A stretch of 64,000 bases of DNA from Bacteroides stercoris ATCC 43183. Lineage in GTDB: Bacteria > Bacteroidota > Bacteroidia > Bacteroidales > Bacteroidaceae. Below are positions 24,506 to 34,406 of this stretch, in pieces (the stretch's first letter is position 1; the number at the start of each line of letters is the position of its first letter). The stretch is taken from the NCBI RefSeq assembly GCF_025147325.1, contig NZ_CP102262.1, forward strand, positions 496,001 through 560,000. The letters are read 5' to 3'. Made by a program: the position numbers and the translations under genes. Under the pieces are notes generated by a model. The model was not told the DNA's origin, made no database searches, and saw nothing but the letters and a program-made list of their open reading frames with translations.

Positions 24506-27190
24506 TCATTTTTGCATTAGACGTCGGACAAGGCGAATACCTTCGCCCACCCATAATACCAAAGAAGTAGAAGCAATGATTATCATCCATGTCGTAAAAT
24601 CAAGCGGCTCCGTACGGAATACAGCCCCACCGAACTGTACGATGACAAACTGACCGCCCAGAATGGCAAGTACCACCAACTCCATGCCGTAGGATTTGGA
24701 TATTCCCTTAAAAGCGGAGTCCGATGTTCCAAACACTCTCGCATTGAACAGGTTCCAGAATTGCAGCATAACGAAGAAAGTGAAGAAGATTGTAAGGCGT
24801 TGTACCGTCATACCGCCTTCTTCATTGTTAAACCGGAACAACATGCCCATAAGCAATACCAGGAAAACCACTCCCATGCCAAGTATATAATTCCGCATGG
24901 ATTTGGTTATAATGAAATCCGTACTTTTGCGGGGTTTCTCTTTCATAACACTCTCACTGGGCGGGATAGACGCCAAGGCCAAAGCGGCAAAGGTATCCAT
25001 AATCAGATTCACCCACAGCATCTGCGTTACGGTCAACGGCAATTCAGTACCCACCAGCGAACCCAACAGCACAATGAACAGTGCCACGAAGTTAATCGTC
25101 AACTGGAATACGATGAAGCGCTGGATATTCTTATACAATGAACGCCCCCACATCACGGCCGTACCGATACTGTTGAAAGAGTCGTCCAACAGCGTGATGT
25201 CGCTTGCTTCTTTCGCCACAGATGTTCCCGTTCCCATAGACAACCCCACCTGTGCATGGTTCAAGGCCGGAGCATCATTGGTTCCGTCACCCGTCACGGC
25301 TACTACCGCGCCTTTCTGTTGCAGTAGCTGAACAAGACGTTGCTTATCGGTAGGACGGGCACGCGACATAATCTTCAAGTCAAGCACCCGGTCGAGCGCC
25401 TCTTCGTCCGTCAGTTCGGCAAAGGCAGCACCCGTGATACGGTTACGTTCCGTATCTTCCGGTTGCCATAAACCTATCTGCCGCGCAATTTCGGTTGCCG
25501 TACCCGGCGTATCTCCCGTTACTATCTTTACGCCAATGCCTGCCGACTGACATTTTGCAACTGCCGCAGGCACATCCGGACGTATAGGGTCACTGATGGC
25601 CACAACACCGAGGAAAGACAAATCGTTTTCTGCAACCAATGCCACACAGTCGGCCGGTTCCGTATCGTCTACTATCTTATAGGCAAAACCAAGCGTACGC
25701 ATCGCCATGTTCTGATAGTTCAGCAACTGAGCCTCTACCGTAGAACGATATTCTACCGCATCCACCCGCTTGCCATCCAGAAGCACATCCTTACATTTGC
25801 CCAATACAATTTCGGGAGCACCCTTTACATAAAGTATTTTCTTCCCAATCAGAGGAGAGTGTACCAATGTTGCCATAAACTTCCGTTCGGTAGAGAAAGT
25901 CAACTGGTCAAGCACCTTCACGCCCTCTCTCAACTCCAGATAATTACGCTGCTGGCTATTGAGCCACAACAATAAAGCTACCTCCGTAGGATTACCCACG
26001 CCTTTGGGCTTCTCTTCCGGAGTCGTTTCCTCCAGAAAAGCTGTAGAATTGGCACTGATCCCTTCCATTACCAATTTACTCAAATCATCTTCTCCTATTT
26101 CCTTTCCGCCCTTCAATCCGTAGAAATTCGGTTCATACACCTGCATCAGGTTTTGTGTCAGCGTACCCGTCTTGTCCGTACAGATAACGGTAATTGCCCC
26201 CATTGTTTCGCAGGCATGCATCTTCCGCACCAGATTATTGGTGGAAAGCATGCGGCGCATATTCAGTGCCAGACTGAGCGTCACACTCATAGGCAGGCCT
26301 TCGGGAACGGCAACGACAATCAAGGTTACTGCCATCATAAAGTACTGCAAAGTAGCTTTCAAAGCAGGCAGCCATTGCTCAAAAGTATGGAATGAGGCAA
26401 AATCATAAACCAGAACAACATCCTTTATAAAGAAGATAGCGAATGCAAGACCGGCTACCGAAAAGCCGATTTTCCCTATGAGGTTGGCAAGTTTTGTAAG
26501 CTGGATATTCAACGGAGTAGGCTCGGTAGTTTGTTCGGTACTTTGGCGGGCAACTTTTCCGATCTCCGTGGCGTCACCCACAAACTCTACACGCATAACT
26601 CCGTGTCCGTCGACCACTGTTGTACCGCGCATCACACGATTGGAAGCATAAGTGGCTTCTTCATCAAAATCCGCCTCTACAGTAGTTTTGGTTACAACAG
26701 GCTCACCCGTAAGATTAGATTCATTTATCTGTAAAGAAACGGCTTCCAGCAATTCACCGTCTGCGGGAATTTCCTCACCGGTTTCCAATATAACAATATC
26801 TCCTACTACCACATCCTTACGGGGAACCTCCTGTACATGTCCGTTACGAATCACCTTTACCAAAGTTTCCTCGTTCACTGCGTTCAGTAAATCAAACTTT
26901 TTATTGGCGTCGTATTCAAAAAAGAAGCCAATGCCCGTAGCCAGTAAAATAGCAGCTATGATACCGATTGTTTCGGCATATTCGTTCTCCACTATGGAAA
27001 TAATCAAAGAGAAGAAAGCGGCCACCAGCAATACTCTTACTACGGGGTCTTCAAACTTTTCCAGATAAAGTTTCCACAAAGACGGGCGCTTCGGAGGCGT
27101 CAACAGGTTTACACCATGCTCGGTACGGCTCTTCCGTACTTCATCGTCAGTAAGTCCGACGTGATACAAATCATCCTTTGTTGCAGTCAT
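24506..27190 (-). CDS. PMCA-type calcium-translocating P-type ATPase
   Basis: 894 residues from the ATG at 27190 (MTATKDDLYHVGL); the frame opens at 27220 but a promoter element at 27218-27225 overlaps that start. A P2-type ATPase that would pump Ca2+ out of the cytoplasm. It has the N-terminal cation-ATPase domain, the actuator site NESNLTGEP, the TM4 ion motif VAVPEGLPMSV, the phosphorylation site ICTDKTGTLT, the KGAPE nucleotide-binding motif and the hinge VTGDGTNDAPAL. The C-terminal transmembrane set (NLIMDTFAALALAS) is present. No calmodulin-type tail. First gene of the ATPase-HAD-ribF unit. Mn2+ transport cannot be excluded. Confidence 0.93.
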   Translation of the reverse strand: MTATKDDLYHVGLTDDEVRKSRTEHGVNLLTPPKRPSLWKLYLEKFEDPVVRVLLVAAFFSLIISIVENEYAETIGIIAAILLATGIGFFFEYDANKKFDLLNAVNEETLVKVIRNGHVQEVPRKDVVVGDIVILETGEEIPADGELLEAVSLQINESNLTGEPVVTKTTVEADFDEEATYASNRVMRGTTVVDGHGVMRVEFVGDATEIGKVARQSTEQTTEPTPLNIQLTKLANLIGKIGFSVAGLAFAIFFIKDVVLVYDFASFHTFEQWLPALKATLQYFMMAVTLIVVAVPEGLPMSVTLSLALNMRRMLSTNNLVRKMHACETMGAITVICTDKTGTLTQNLMQVYEPNFYGLKGGKEIGEDDLSKLVMEGISANSTAFLEETTPEEKPKGVGNPTEVALLLWLNSQQRNYLELREGVKVLDQLTFSTERKFMATLVHSPLIGKKILYVKGAPEIVLGKCKDVLLDGKRVDAVEYRSTVEAQLLNYQNMAMRTLGFAYKIVDDTEPADCVALVAENDLSFLGVVAISDPIRPDVPAAVAKCQSAGIGVKIVTGDTPGTATEIARQIGLWQPEDTERNRITGAAFAELTDEEALDRVLDLKIMSRARPTDKQRLVQLLQQKGAVVAVTGDGTNDAPALNHAQVGLSMGTGTSVAKEASDITLLDDSFNSIGTAVMWGRSLYKNIQRFIVFQLTINFVALFIVLLGSLVGTELPLTVTQMLWVNLIMDTFAALALASIPPSESVMKEKPRKSTDFIITKSMRNYILGMGVVFLVLLMGMLFRFNNEEGGMTVQRLTIFFTFFVMLQFWNLFNARVFGTSDSAFKGISKSYGMELVVLAILGGQFVIVQFGGAVFRTEPLDFTTWMIIIASTSLVLWVGEGIRLVRRLMQK

Positions 27191-27217
27191 GCAATTCGTT
27201 AGGTTTAAATTGAATTG

Positions 27218-27225
27218 CAAAAATA
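27218..27225 (-). promoter_or_regulatory. Predicted -7 promoter element of the Ca2+ ATPase unit
   Basis: TATTTTTG on the minus strand, a TAnnTTTG match about 28 bp before the ATG at 27190. It decides against the longer open frame. Confidence 0.55.
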
Positions 27226-27432
27226 CAACAATAATTTGTATAGAGAATGTTATTAAATCTTTTTATAGGTTTTACAAATCCGGCCTTTTTCCTTTCTATG
27301 AACATCTGCCAGCCACTTCCATAGAAACTTACTTCAAGAGCCTACTAACAAAAACATCTTTTTCTGCCCGAACGGAAAACAAAAAGGGAAATCCAATTGT
27401 TCTTAAAGAAGAAATTTAAATACAAGACAATT

Positions 27433-27594
27433 ATGGAAAAGTACATCTGCACAATTTGCGAATATGTTTATGACCCGGAATTAGGAGATCCGGAAAACGG
27501 AATAGAACCGGGAACATCCTTTGAGGACCTCCCTGCCGATTGGGTTTGCCCCCTGTGCGGAGTAGGCAAAGATGAATTTGAGAAAGCGTCCTAA
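27433..27594 (+). CDS. Rubredoxin
   Basis: 53 residues from the ATG at 27433, the standard length. One iron is held by four cysteines in two CxxC knuckles: Cys6 and Cys9 ([12 protein letters not shown]) and Cys39 and Cys42 ([10 protein letters not shown]). Conserved [14 protein letters not shown] lies before the second knuckle. A small cytoplasmic electron carrier, in anaerobes usually to peroxide- or oxygen-reducing enzymes (rubrerythrin, rubredoxin:oxygen oxidoreductase); no partner gene is adjacent. Its last codons, stop codon and 3' terminator overlap the end of the convergent Na/Pi gene by 4 bp. Confidence 0.96.
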   Translation: MEKYICTICEYVYDPELGDPENGIEPGTSFEDLPADWVCPLCGVGKDEFEKAS

Positions 27595-27612
27595 GACGCT
27601 TTCTTTTCTTTT
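27581..27612. terminator. Terminator hairpin embedded in the last codons of two convergent genes
   Basis: AGAAAGCGTC (27581-27590) and GACGCTTTCT (27595-27604) form a perfect 10-bp stem with loop CTAA; TTTTCTTTT follows on the plus strand. The 5' arm encodes the last residues of rubredoxin and the loop holds its stop codon, while the 3' arm encodes the last residues of the Na/Pi protein on the other strand. Confidence 0.8.
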
Positions 27613-29288
27613 ATATCGCTGCTGGCTTCTACTACATTAACAACGTAATCGCCCAACTTTTCACATTCGGCAATGATATCCATATAGTAGACTCCCATCT
27701 GGTAATCATACTCCTTGTTATTGACATCAAGGATATTCTGATTCTTCAACTGGTTGCGATAATTGTTGATTTCATTCTCGATATTAAACGACTTGTTCAC
27801 ATCAATGCCTTGATGATCCGAACGTTCCACCACCACAATCATCTGCCCGAGAGCATCATCGGTCAGCTTCATCATGAAATGGATATGCTCATATTGCTTT
27901 TCTGTGAACTCCTGATTGGTCTGACGCTTGCGATTGATGGTACGTGCCAGATTATAACAACTGTCACCGATACTTTCTATCTCCGTCACCTCGCGCAACA
28001 TGGCCCGGATTTGCAGCTTACTTTCAGAACTTAACCGTCCTTCCGACACCTGATTCAGATAATTGGCAATCTCCAGTTCCATGCTGTCGCTAATATTTTC
28101 GTACTTTTCTATCCGACTGAACAGCTTATTGAAATCGTCATCCTTCTCGGTATGCAACAGATCGCGTACCATACCAAACATACGATGCGTACGTTCGGCA
28201 AACAGATGAATCTCCTTGCTTGCCTGCAGAATGGAAAGCTCCGCCGTAGAAAGCATACCGCCCGTAATAAAGCGCAGACGGTATTCCTCGTCCTGTTCCT
28301 TCTGCGGAATAATGGCGCAGACCGTACGCTCTATAAACTTCACGAACCATATCAATATCAACACATTGCAGATATTGAAACAAGTATGGAAAGCCGACAG
28401 CTTAAAGGAAACGGCAACGGCAGGGTCTTTGGTTCCCATTATATTTTCCACAAACCATGATACTCCCTGCGTAAAAGGAACAAACAGGCATAACACCCAT
28501 ATAACGCCGAACACATTGAATACCAGATGCGCCAATGCAGCCCTCCTGGCCTGCGTATTACCGGTAAGCGCCGCAAGATTGGCAGTTATGGTTGTTCCTA
28601 TATTCTCACCCAGAACAAGTGCCGCTCCCAGTTCGAAGCTAATCCAGCCATTCGCACACATGATAAGCGTAATCGCCATCGTTGCAGCAGAGGCCTGCAC
28701 AATCATGGTCAGTACCGTTCCTATAAGCACAAAAAGCAGTACGGATATATACCCCATATCGGTATAATCCTGCACAAAAGCCAGCATTTCCGGATTCTGG
28801 CTCAAATCGGGTGCATTGTTCTTCAAATAAGAAAGCCCCATAAACAGGAAAGAGAAACCGAAAATAAATTCACCGATGGATTTGCGATTACTTTTTTGAG
28901 AGAAGAGGAGAGGAATGCCAAAGGCTAAGAGAGGAAGGGCAAAAGCAGCTATGTCGACTTTAAAACCTAATGCTGAAATAATCCAGGCAGTAACAGTAGT
29001 ACCTATATTGGCCCCCATAATAACACCTATAGATTGTGACAGGGTCAGCAACCCGGCGTTGACAAAACTCACTACCATAACCGTAGTTGCAGAAGAGGAC
29101 TGGATAAGCGCTGTTATAAGCACACCTGTCAGAACGCCGGTCACCCGGTTGGTCGTCATAGCGGTTAAAATCTTCCGCAAGCGGTCGCCGGCGAATTTTT
29201 GAAGTCCCTCACTCATAATTTTCATTCCGTAGAGGAACAATGCCAATGAGCCAAGCAGCTTTAAAAAATCATAAAAAGAATATTCCAT
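27591..29288 (-). CDS. Na+/Pi cotransporter family protein with PhoU-like tail
   Basis: 565 residues. Two repeated PNaS (Na_Pi_cotrans) units span about 1-310. The first repeat keeps the hallmark [18 protein letters not shown], and the second has the degenerate form [18 protein letters not shown]. The C-terminal part (about 345-555) is a soluble helical PhoU-like domain. The family exports or imports phosphate with sodium; the bacterial NptA-like members with PhoU tails are thought to be regulated by cytoplasmic state. It ends convergent with rubredoxin with a shared terminator hairpin. Confidence 0.9.
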   Translation of the reverse strand: MEYSFYDFLKLLGSLALFLYGMKIMSEGLQKFAGDRLRKILTAMTTNRVTGVLTGVLITALIQSSSATTVMVVSFVNAGLLTLSQSIGVIMGANIGTTVTAWIISALGFKVDIAAFALPLLAFGIPLLFSQKSNRKSIGEFIFGFSFLFMGLSYLKNNAPDLSQNPEMLAFVQDYTDMGYISVLLFVLIGTVLTMIVQASAATMAITLIMCANGWISFELGAALVLGENIGTTITANLAALTGNTQARRAALAHLVFNVFGVIWVLCLFVPFTQGVSWFVENIMGTKDPAVAVSFKLSAFHTCFNICNVLILIWFVKFIERTVCAIIPQKEQDEEYRLRFITGGMLSTAELSILQASKEIHLFAERTHRMFGMVRDLLHTEKDDDFNKLFSRIEKYENISDSMELEIANYLNQVSEGRLSSESKLQIRAMLREVTEIESIGDSCYNLARTINRKRQTNQEFTEKQYEHIHFMMKLTDDALGQMIVVVERSDHQGIDVNKSFNIENEINNYRNQLKNQNILDVNNKEYDYQMGVYYMDIIAECEKLGDYVVNVVEASSDIKEKKAS

Positions 29289-29371
29289 CTTTAATTAGTT
29301 AAAGTGTTTCATTGTACCATTTGTTATAATGTCCTATATTTAGCGTATTAATAATCTCAAAAAAAGACACC

Positions 29372-31045
29372 ATGAAACATATGTTACAAATTTGTTGCAA
29401 AAATAATAATATTTATAAAGAATTCCCTATAGGGAGCTCACTTTTGGATATTTATTACGGTTTTAATCTTAATTTCCCCTATCAAGTGGTCAGCGCCAAA
29501 GTAAATAACCGTTCCGAAGGGCTGAATTTCCGGGTATATAATAATAAAGATGTGGAATTTCTGGATGTACGGGATTCCTCCGGCATGCGTACGTATGTCC
29601 GCTCACTTTGTTTTATCCTATATAAGGCTGTCAGCGAATTGTTCCCGGAAGGGAAGCTGTTTGTAGAGCATCCCGTATCCAAGGGCTATTTCTGCAATCT
29701 CCGCATCGGACGTCCTATTGAGCTGGAAGACGTGTCGGCAATCAAGAAGCGGATGCAGGAAATCATAGCCGAGGACATCCCTTTCCGTCGTACCGAATGC
29801 CATACCACCGAAGCCGTACGGGTATTCAGCGAACGGGGAATGAACGATAAGGTAAAGCTGTTGGAAACCTCCGGCTCTATATACACCTATTATTATACAT
29901 TGGGAGATACGGTAGATTACTATTATGGTAACCTGTTGCCCAGCACAGGTTTTATCAAGCTGTTCGACATCGTAAAATATTATGACGGTCTGCTGCTGCG
30001 TATCCCCAACAAAGAAAACCCGACCGTACTGGAAGAAGTGGTAAAACAGGAAAAGATGCTTGATGTATTCAAGGAACATCTGCATTGGAACTACATCATG
30101 GGGTTAAGCAATGTAGGCGACTTCAATCTGGCATGCGAAGCCGGACATGCAACCGACCTCATTAACGTAGCAGAAGCCCTTCAGGAGAAAAAGATTGCTC
30201 AGATTGCCGATGAAATCTATCACCGGGGAGAAAACGGCGACCGCGTAAAGCTCGTATTGATCTCCGGCCCTTCTTCGTCCGGAAAAACAACTTTCAGCAA
30301 ACGGCTTTCGGTGCAACTGATGACCAACGGCCTGCGCCCCTACCCCATTTCTCTGGACAATTATTTTGTAGACAGGGAAGACACCCCGCTGGACGAAAAC
30401 GGCAATTATGACTACGAATCTCTCTACGCCCTCGACCTTGAGCTGTTCAACAATCAATTGCAAGCTTTGCTACGGGGAGAAGAAGTGGAACTTCCCCGAT
30501 TCAACTTCACATTGGGCAAAAAAGAATACAAGGGAGACAAACTGCGCATTGACGAGCACACCATTCTTATATTGGAAGGAATCCATGCCCTGAATCCGGA
30601 GCTCACTCCGCAGATTCCTGCCGAAAACAAATACAAAATTTATGTATCTGCACTGACCACCATCTCACTGGACGATCACAACTGGATTCCTACTACGGAC
30701 AACCGCCTGTTGCGCCGCATCATCCGCGACTTCAACTATCGGGGATATTCAGCACAAGAAACCATTTCGCGCTGGCCCAGCGTACGTGCCGGTGAAGACA
30801 AATGGATATTCCCCTATCAGGAAAATGCCGATGTCATGTTCAATTCCGCCCTCTTGTTTGAATTTGCCGTACTGCGTTGCCATGCAGAACCTATCCTTAC
30901 CAGCGTACCGCGCAACTGTCCGGAATACGCCGAAGCCTACCGGCTTATGAAGTTCATCAAATACTTCACTCCGGTACAAGATAAGGAAATTCCGCCGACA
31001 TCCCTACTCAGGGAGTTCTTAGGCGGCAGTAGTTTCAAATACTAA
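29372..31045 (+). CDS. Nucleoside kinase (uridine-kinase-like) with N-terminal TGS/ThrRS-like domains
   Basis: 557 residues. The N-terminal half resembles the TGS and second-additional domains of threonyl-tRNA synthetase (about 1-230, with ECHTTEAVRVFSERGMNDKVKLL). The C-terminal half is a P-loop uridine/phosphoribulokinase-type domain with Walker A GPSSSGKTT (about residue 304) and ILILEGIHALNPEL as the Walker B region. This architecture is common in Bacteroidota and clostridia and is annotated as nucleoside kinase; the role of the tRNA-synthetase-like part is unknown. It has its own transcription unit, divergent from the Na/Pi gene. Confidence 0.88.
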   Translation: MKHMLQICCKNNNIYKEFPIGSSLLDIYYGFNLNFPYQVVSAKVNNRSEGLNFRVYNNKDVEFLDVRDSSGMRTYVRSLCFILYKAVSELFPEGKLFVEHPVSKGYFCNLRIGRPIELEDVSAIKKRMQEIIAEDIPFRRTECHTTEAVRVFSERGMNDKVKLLETSGSIYTYYYTLGDTVDYYYGNLLPSTGFIKLFDIVKYYDGLLLRIPNKENPTVLEEVVKQEKMLDVFKEHLHWNYIMGLSNVGDFNLACEAGHATDLINVAEALQEKKIAQIADEIYHRGENGDRVKLVLISGPSSSGKTTFSKRLSVQLMTNGLRPYPISLDNYFVDREDTPLDENGNYDYESLYALDLELFNNQLQALLRGEEVELPRFNFTLGKKEYKGDKLRIDEHTILILEGIHALNPELTPQIPAENKYKIYVSALTTISLDDHNWIPTTDNRLLRRIIRDFNYRGYSAQETISRWPSVRAGEDKWIFPYQENADVMFNSALLFEFAVLRCHAEPILTSVPRNCPEYAEAYRLMKFIKYFTPVQDKEIPPTSLLREFLGGSSFKY

Positions 31046-31065
31046 CCCGACACCCAAACAATCTC

Positions 31066-31104
31066 TTTGTCCGGAACCGGCAAACAGCTTCGGTCCGGAC
31101 AAAA
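31066..31104. terminator. Hairpin after the nucleoside kinase gene, possible terminator
   Basis: TTTGTCCGGA and TCCGGACAAA are perfect 10-bp arms, and inner ACCG/CGGT extends the stem with one bulge. No strong T tract follows on the plus strand, so termination may be factor-dependent or the hairpin may protect the 3' end. Confidence 0.5.
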
Positions 31105-31181
31105 ATTCCTGCCATACCAAACATTCTGTTAATTCTGACAGGGAATTACAAACATCCGCATACAACAGACAAAGAAAACTT

Positions 31182-31189
31182 TAACTTTG
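31182..31189 (+). promoter_or_regulatory. Predicted -7 promoter element of the kinase-like gene at 31217
   Basis: TAACTTTG matches TAnnTTTG and lies 28 bp before the ATG. Confidence 0.55.
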
Positions 31190-31216
31190 TAGGCAAACAA
31201 AACAAATCCGGTTATA

Positions 31217-32722
31217 ATGAAAAAAAGCATTCCCATACTTCTTGCGGTTCTCCTTTGCCTGTGTACCCAAACATTTGCACAAAACCGCGCTGATGAACTG
31301 ATGAAACAGGCACAGGAAAATCTGGCAAAGAAAGAATACATCAAGGCACGCTATCTCTTTTTACAGGCTTACAATGCCTTCGCCACGCAAGAAAACTATG
31401 CCCAGGCTGTAAAATGCGGTGTAAATGCCAGCGCCCTCTATCACCGGGAGAATTATTATAAAGAAGCATTCGAACTGCTGCGCAATGCCGAACTGTTGGT
31501 GAGAACCGGCGAACAAAAACTCAAAAAGGACTTTCCTGATTTACGTTTCCGCATCAACAAAGAACGTCTGCAAATGTACATCAGCCTCAGAAACCCCACC
31601 CGTGCCAAAGAACAGTTAAACAGACTGGAAGAAACAGCCAAAGCTGCCCAAAATGACTCTCTAAGCAATGACTTTCTGTATACCCAAGCCAGCTATTACT
31701 ACACTTTCGGCATGAATTCGCAGGGAGATACAGCTTTCAAGAAACTGATAGAACAGTATAAGCAACAAAAGAACTACGCCAAAGCGGATGAATGCTATCA
31801 AAATCTCATAAACATTGCCCTTCGGGCAAACGATACAGAATTAATGGCGCGTACTTACGACAAATACATTACCTGGACAGATTCTGTTAAAGCACTCACT
31901 GCACAGAAAGAATTGAATGCATTGAAAAAGAAATATAATGAAAGTCTGACTATCATTCAGGAAAAAGACGACTCTCTTTCCTCCAAACAGCATATCATCA
32001 CCGGTCTTTGCGTCCTGGCAGCCATTTTAGCGGCAGCATTAGTGGCAGGAGCCATCATATTACTACGCTTCATCCTACTGACACGCAAACAAAAGAAAGC
32101 AATTGGCATTGCCAACGAACACAATGAACTGAAGACCGAATTCATCCAAAATATCTCCGCCCAGATGGAGCCTACATTGGGCACTCTCGACCCGAAGCTG
32201 CCCGGCGTACAGGCATTGCGTACTTTCTCCGCTCACATACAAGAGCTGTCCGAACTGGAAAACAGCCTATCAGAACCGTATGAAATGCAAGAAGAGAATA
32301 TTTCGGCTTTCTGTGAAAACGTTATGAACAAAATACGCGGCAAAGTACAGGAAGATGTATCCCTCATTGTCAATGCTCCCAAACTGAACATAAAGATTAA
32401 TCCGGAACACCTGGAACGCATCTTACTACATTTGCTTGAAAACGCGGCCGAATACACCCCCGCCGGCGGAAAAATAGGGCTGGACTTCAAAAAACGCGGC
32501 GCCCATACACATCAGTTCATCATAAGCGATACAGGCTGCGGCATCGCCGAAGAACAGCGCGAAAACATATTCAAGCCTTTTACCGAAGTAAAAGACCTGA
32601 CACAGGGCGATGGTCTGGGATTACCCATCTGCGCACTGATTGCCGCCAAAATGGATGGCAGCCTTACATTGGACAGTAGCTATGCGAAAGGCACACGGTT
32701 TGTATTGGAGCTACACACTTAA
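31217..32722 (+). CDS. TPR-containing histidine-kinase-like protein without the phospho-acceptor His
   Basis: 501 residues. Signal peptide (about 1-21, cleavage after TFAQ), then a periplasmic helical TPR-like region (about 22-225), a coiled coil, one membrane segment (about 259-288, ITGLCVLAAILAAALVAGA) and a cytoplasmic kinase part. The DHp-like helix reads KTEFIQNISAQMEPTLGTL; family members have NISHE here, so position 315 is Ala instead of His. The HATPase domain is intact (N box LLENAAEYTP, G1 SDTGCGIAEE, G2 GDGLGLPIC). No response regulator is adjacent. It may be a pseudokinase or phosphatase-type sensor, or rely on another His. Confidence 0.88.
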   Translation: MKKSIPILLAVLLCLCTQTFAQNRADELMKQAQENLAKKEYIKARYLFLQAYNAFATQENYAQAVKCGVNASALYHRENYYKEAFELLRNAELLVRTGEQKLKKDFPDLRFRINKERLQMYISLRNPTRAKEQLNRLEETAKAAQNDSLSNDFLYTQASYYYTFGMNSQGDTAFKKLIEQYKQQKNYAKADECYQNLINIALRANDTELMARTYDKYITWTDSVKALTAQKELNALKKKYNESLTIIQEKDDSLSSKQHIITGLCVLAAILAAALVAGAIILLRFILLTRKQKKAIGIANEHNELKTEFIQNISAQMEPTLGTLDPKLPGVQALRTFSAHIQELSELENSLSEPYEMQEENISAFCENVMNKIRGKVQEDVSLIVNAPKLNIKINPEHLERILLHLLENAAEYTPAGGKIGLDFKKRGAHTHQFIISDTGCGIAEEQRENIFKPFTEVKDLTQGDGLGLPICALIAAKMDGSLTLDSSYAKGTRFVLELHT

Positions 32723-32741
32723 AAAAATGAGAATTAAAAAA

Positions 32742-32797
32742 TTGAGAGTTGAAAATGAGTGCCGCCATTGTGCTACACGGTAATTTTCAACTCTCAG
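32742..32797. terminator. Long inverted repeat between convergent genes, possible bidirectional terminator
   Basis: GAGAGTTGAAAAT (32744-32756) and ATTTTCAACTCTC (32783-32795) pair perfectly around a 26-nt spacer. A-rich flanks give weak T tracts in the minus direction. Confidence 0.6.
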
Positions 32798-32807
32798 TTA
32801 TCTTTAA

Positions 32808-34181
32808 CTATCTCAACGCTTCCACTTCTTCCGGTGTCAGCGGAATCTTTTTGCCTAAACGGCGTGCGCCGGTTTCCGTTATCAGATAGTCTTCTTCATT
32901 GCGGATACCTCCGAAGTTACGGTATTCTTCCACTTTATCATAATTAATGAAGTCTTTAAACTTCTTCTCTCCTTTCCAAAGGTCTATCAGTTCGGGGATA
33001 AAATAAATGCCCGGCTCAACGGTATGTACAAAACCCGGTTCCAGAGGAATGGCAAGACGCTGGCTCTTACGACCGAACTGCGTACTCTTAGGCTGACCGT
33101 TGTAACCAACCCAAATCTCGCCGAGGTTTTCCATATCATGCACATCCAGCCCCATCATATGCCCCAATCCATGAGGATAGAACAAGGCATGTGCGCCTTC
33201 GCGTACAGCATCTTCGGCATTGCCTTTCATCAAACCGAGTTCTTTCATGCCCTCTACCATTACGCGGGCGGAAAGGTCGTAAACATCCATATAAGGAATA
33301 CCCGGACGAAGCGCTTTGACAGCCTCCAGATGCATTGCATTCTGAATTTCATAAACAGCCCGCTGACGAGGGGTAAACGTTTTATCGGCAGGAACGGTAG
33401 AGGACATATCGCCCGCATAACCCGACTCCACTTCCGCACCGGCATCAATCAGGAATAAATCTCCCGGCTTCACCTTATTGCCATGATAATGATTGTGCAA
33501 AGTCTGTCCGTTGACAGTGGCAATCGTTGCAAAAGAAAGCTCGCAATTATTGGATTCGGCCACCCGGTTCATTTCTGCTACGACTTCGTATTCGTACATA
33601 CCCGGACGAAGTACTTTCATAGCCGTAATGTGCATATCAGCCGTCACATTACATGCCTTTTCTATCTCTTCTACTTCTTCGGCAGACTTATAACTGCGTT
33701 GTGCCACAATTGCACGGATAAATGGAACAGAACCTTCCTGGCGTGCAGGCGGAATGCCCAACCACTCCATCAGTTTCAATTTATGCTCCGCCCTGTAGGG
33801 AGGCAGGTAATGCACTGTCTGTCCCTTGCGCACTGCTTTATGCAGATAGTTCATGATTTCGGCAGAAGGCATTACTTCCGTTATGCCCACACGCCCGCTT
33901 TTCTCTTTCAGGGTAGGCTGCGTTCCCATCCATACGATATGGTCAATCGTAAGTTCATCGCCAAATATAATCTCCTTGTCCTCATCAATATCGATAATCG
34001 CCGACAAACCGGCAAACGACAAACCGAAATAATACAAGAAGGTAGAATCCTGACGATAACGGAAAGTATTGTCCTCATAATGCAGTCCTTGTTCGTCATT
34101 ACCCAAAAACAGCAACACTCCTGAGCCTATATTTTTCTTCAACAGGGCCCGACGCTGTATATACGTTTCTTTAGCAAACAT
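32808..34181 (-). CDS. pepP: Xaa-Pro aminopeptidase (M24B)
   Basis: 457 residues from the ATG at 34181 (MFAKETYIQRR); an ATG three codons upstream (34190) is equally possible, while the much longer frame to 34439 has no family support. Removes an N-terminal residue before proline. The N-terminal AMP_N domain (about 1-140) is followed by the pita-bread catalytic domain. Metal ligands are visible in FLIDAGAEVESGYAGDMSST (two Asp), PHGLGHMMGLDVHD (His), TVEPGIYFIPE (Glu) and a late Glu after YRNFGGIRNEEDYL. No signal peptide. It is convergent with the kinase-like gene. Confidence 0.94.
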   Translation of the reverse strand: MFAKETYIQRRALLKKNIGSGVLLFLGNDEQGLHYEDNTFRYRQDSTFLYYFGLSFAGLSAIIDIDEDKEIIFGDELTIDHIVWMGTQPTLKEKSGRVGITEVMPSAEIMNYLHKAVRKGQTVHYLPPYRAEHKLKLMEWLGIPPARQEGSVPFIRAIVAQRSYKSAEEVEEIEKACNVTADMHITAMKVLRPGMYEYEVVAEMNRVAESNNCELSFATIATVNGQTLHNHYHGNKVKPGDLFLIDAGAEVESGYAGDMSSTVPADKTFTPRQRAVYEIQNAMHLEAVKALRPGIPYMDVYDLSARVMVEGMKELGLMKGNAEDAVREGAHALFYPHGLGHMMGLDVHDMENLGEIWVGYNGQPKSTQFGRKSQRLAIPLEPGFVHTVEPGIYFIPELIDLWKGEKKFKDFINYDKVEEYRNFGGIRNEEDYLITETGARRLGKKIPLTPEEVEALR

Positions 34182-34376
34182 AATGTTCATAGTTTTAGTT
34201 GTTATACCACAAAGATAAAGAGAATATTTGAAAGGATAAGGAAAATCAGGAAATACAGACTTACAACCCAACAAGAAAAAACAACCGAACCGCAGCTTTC
34301 TTGTTAAATATAACAGAAGAAGATTTTTCGTTCCCGAACTATTCACTATTTTTGCAAAAAGTGCGAAGATAAAACT

Positions 34377-34384
34377 TATCTTTG
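34377..34384 (+). promoter_or_regulatory. Predicted -7 promoter element of rpoN
   Basis: TATCTTTG, a perfect TAnnTTTG match, 23 bp before the rpoN ATG. Confidence 0.6.
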
Positions 34385-34406
34385 CAGCGGATAAATAATG
34401 TAACTT

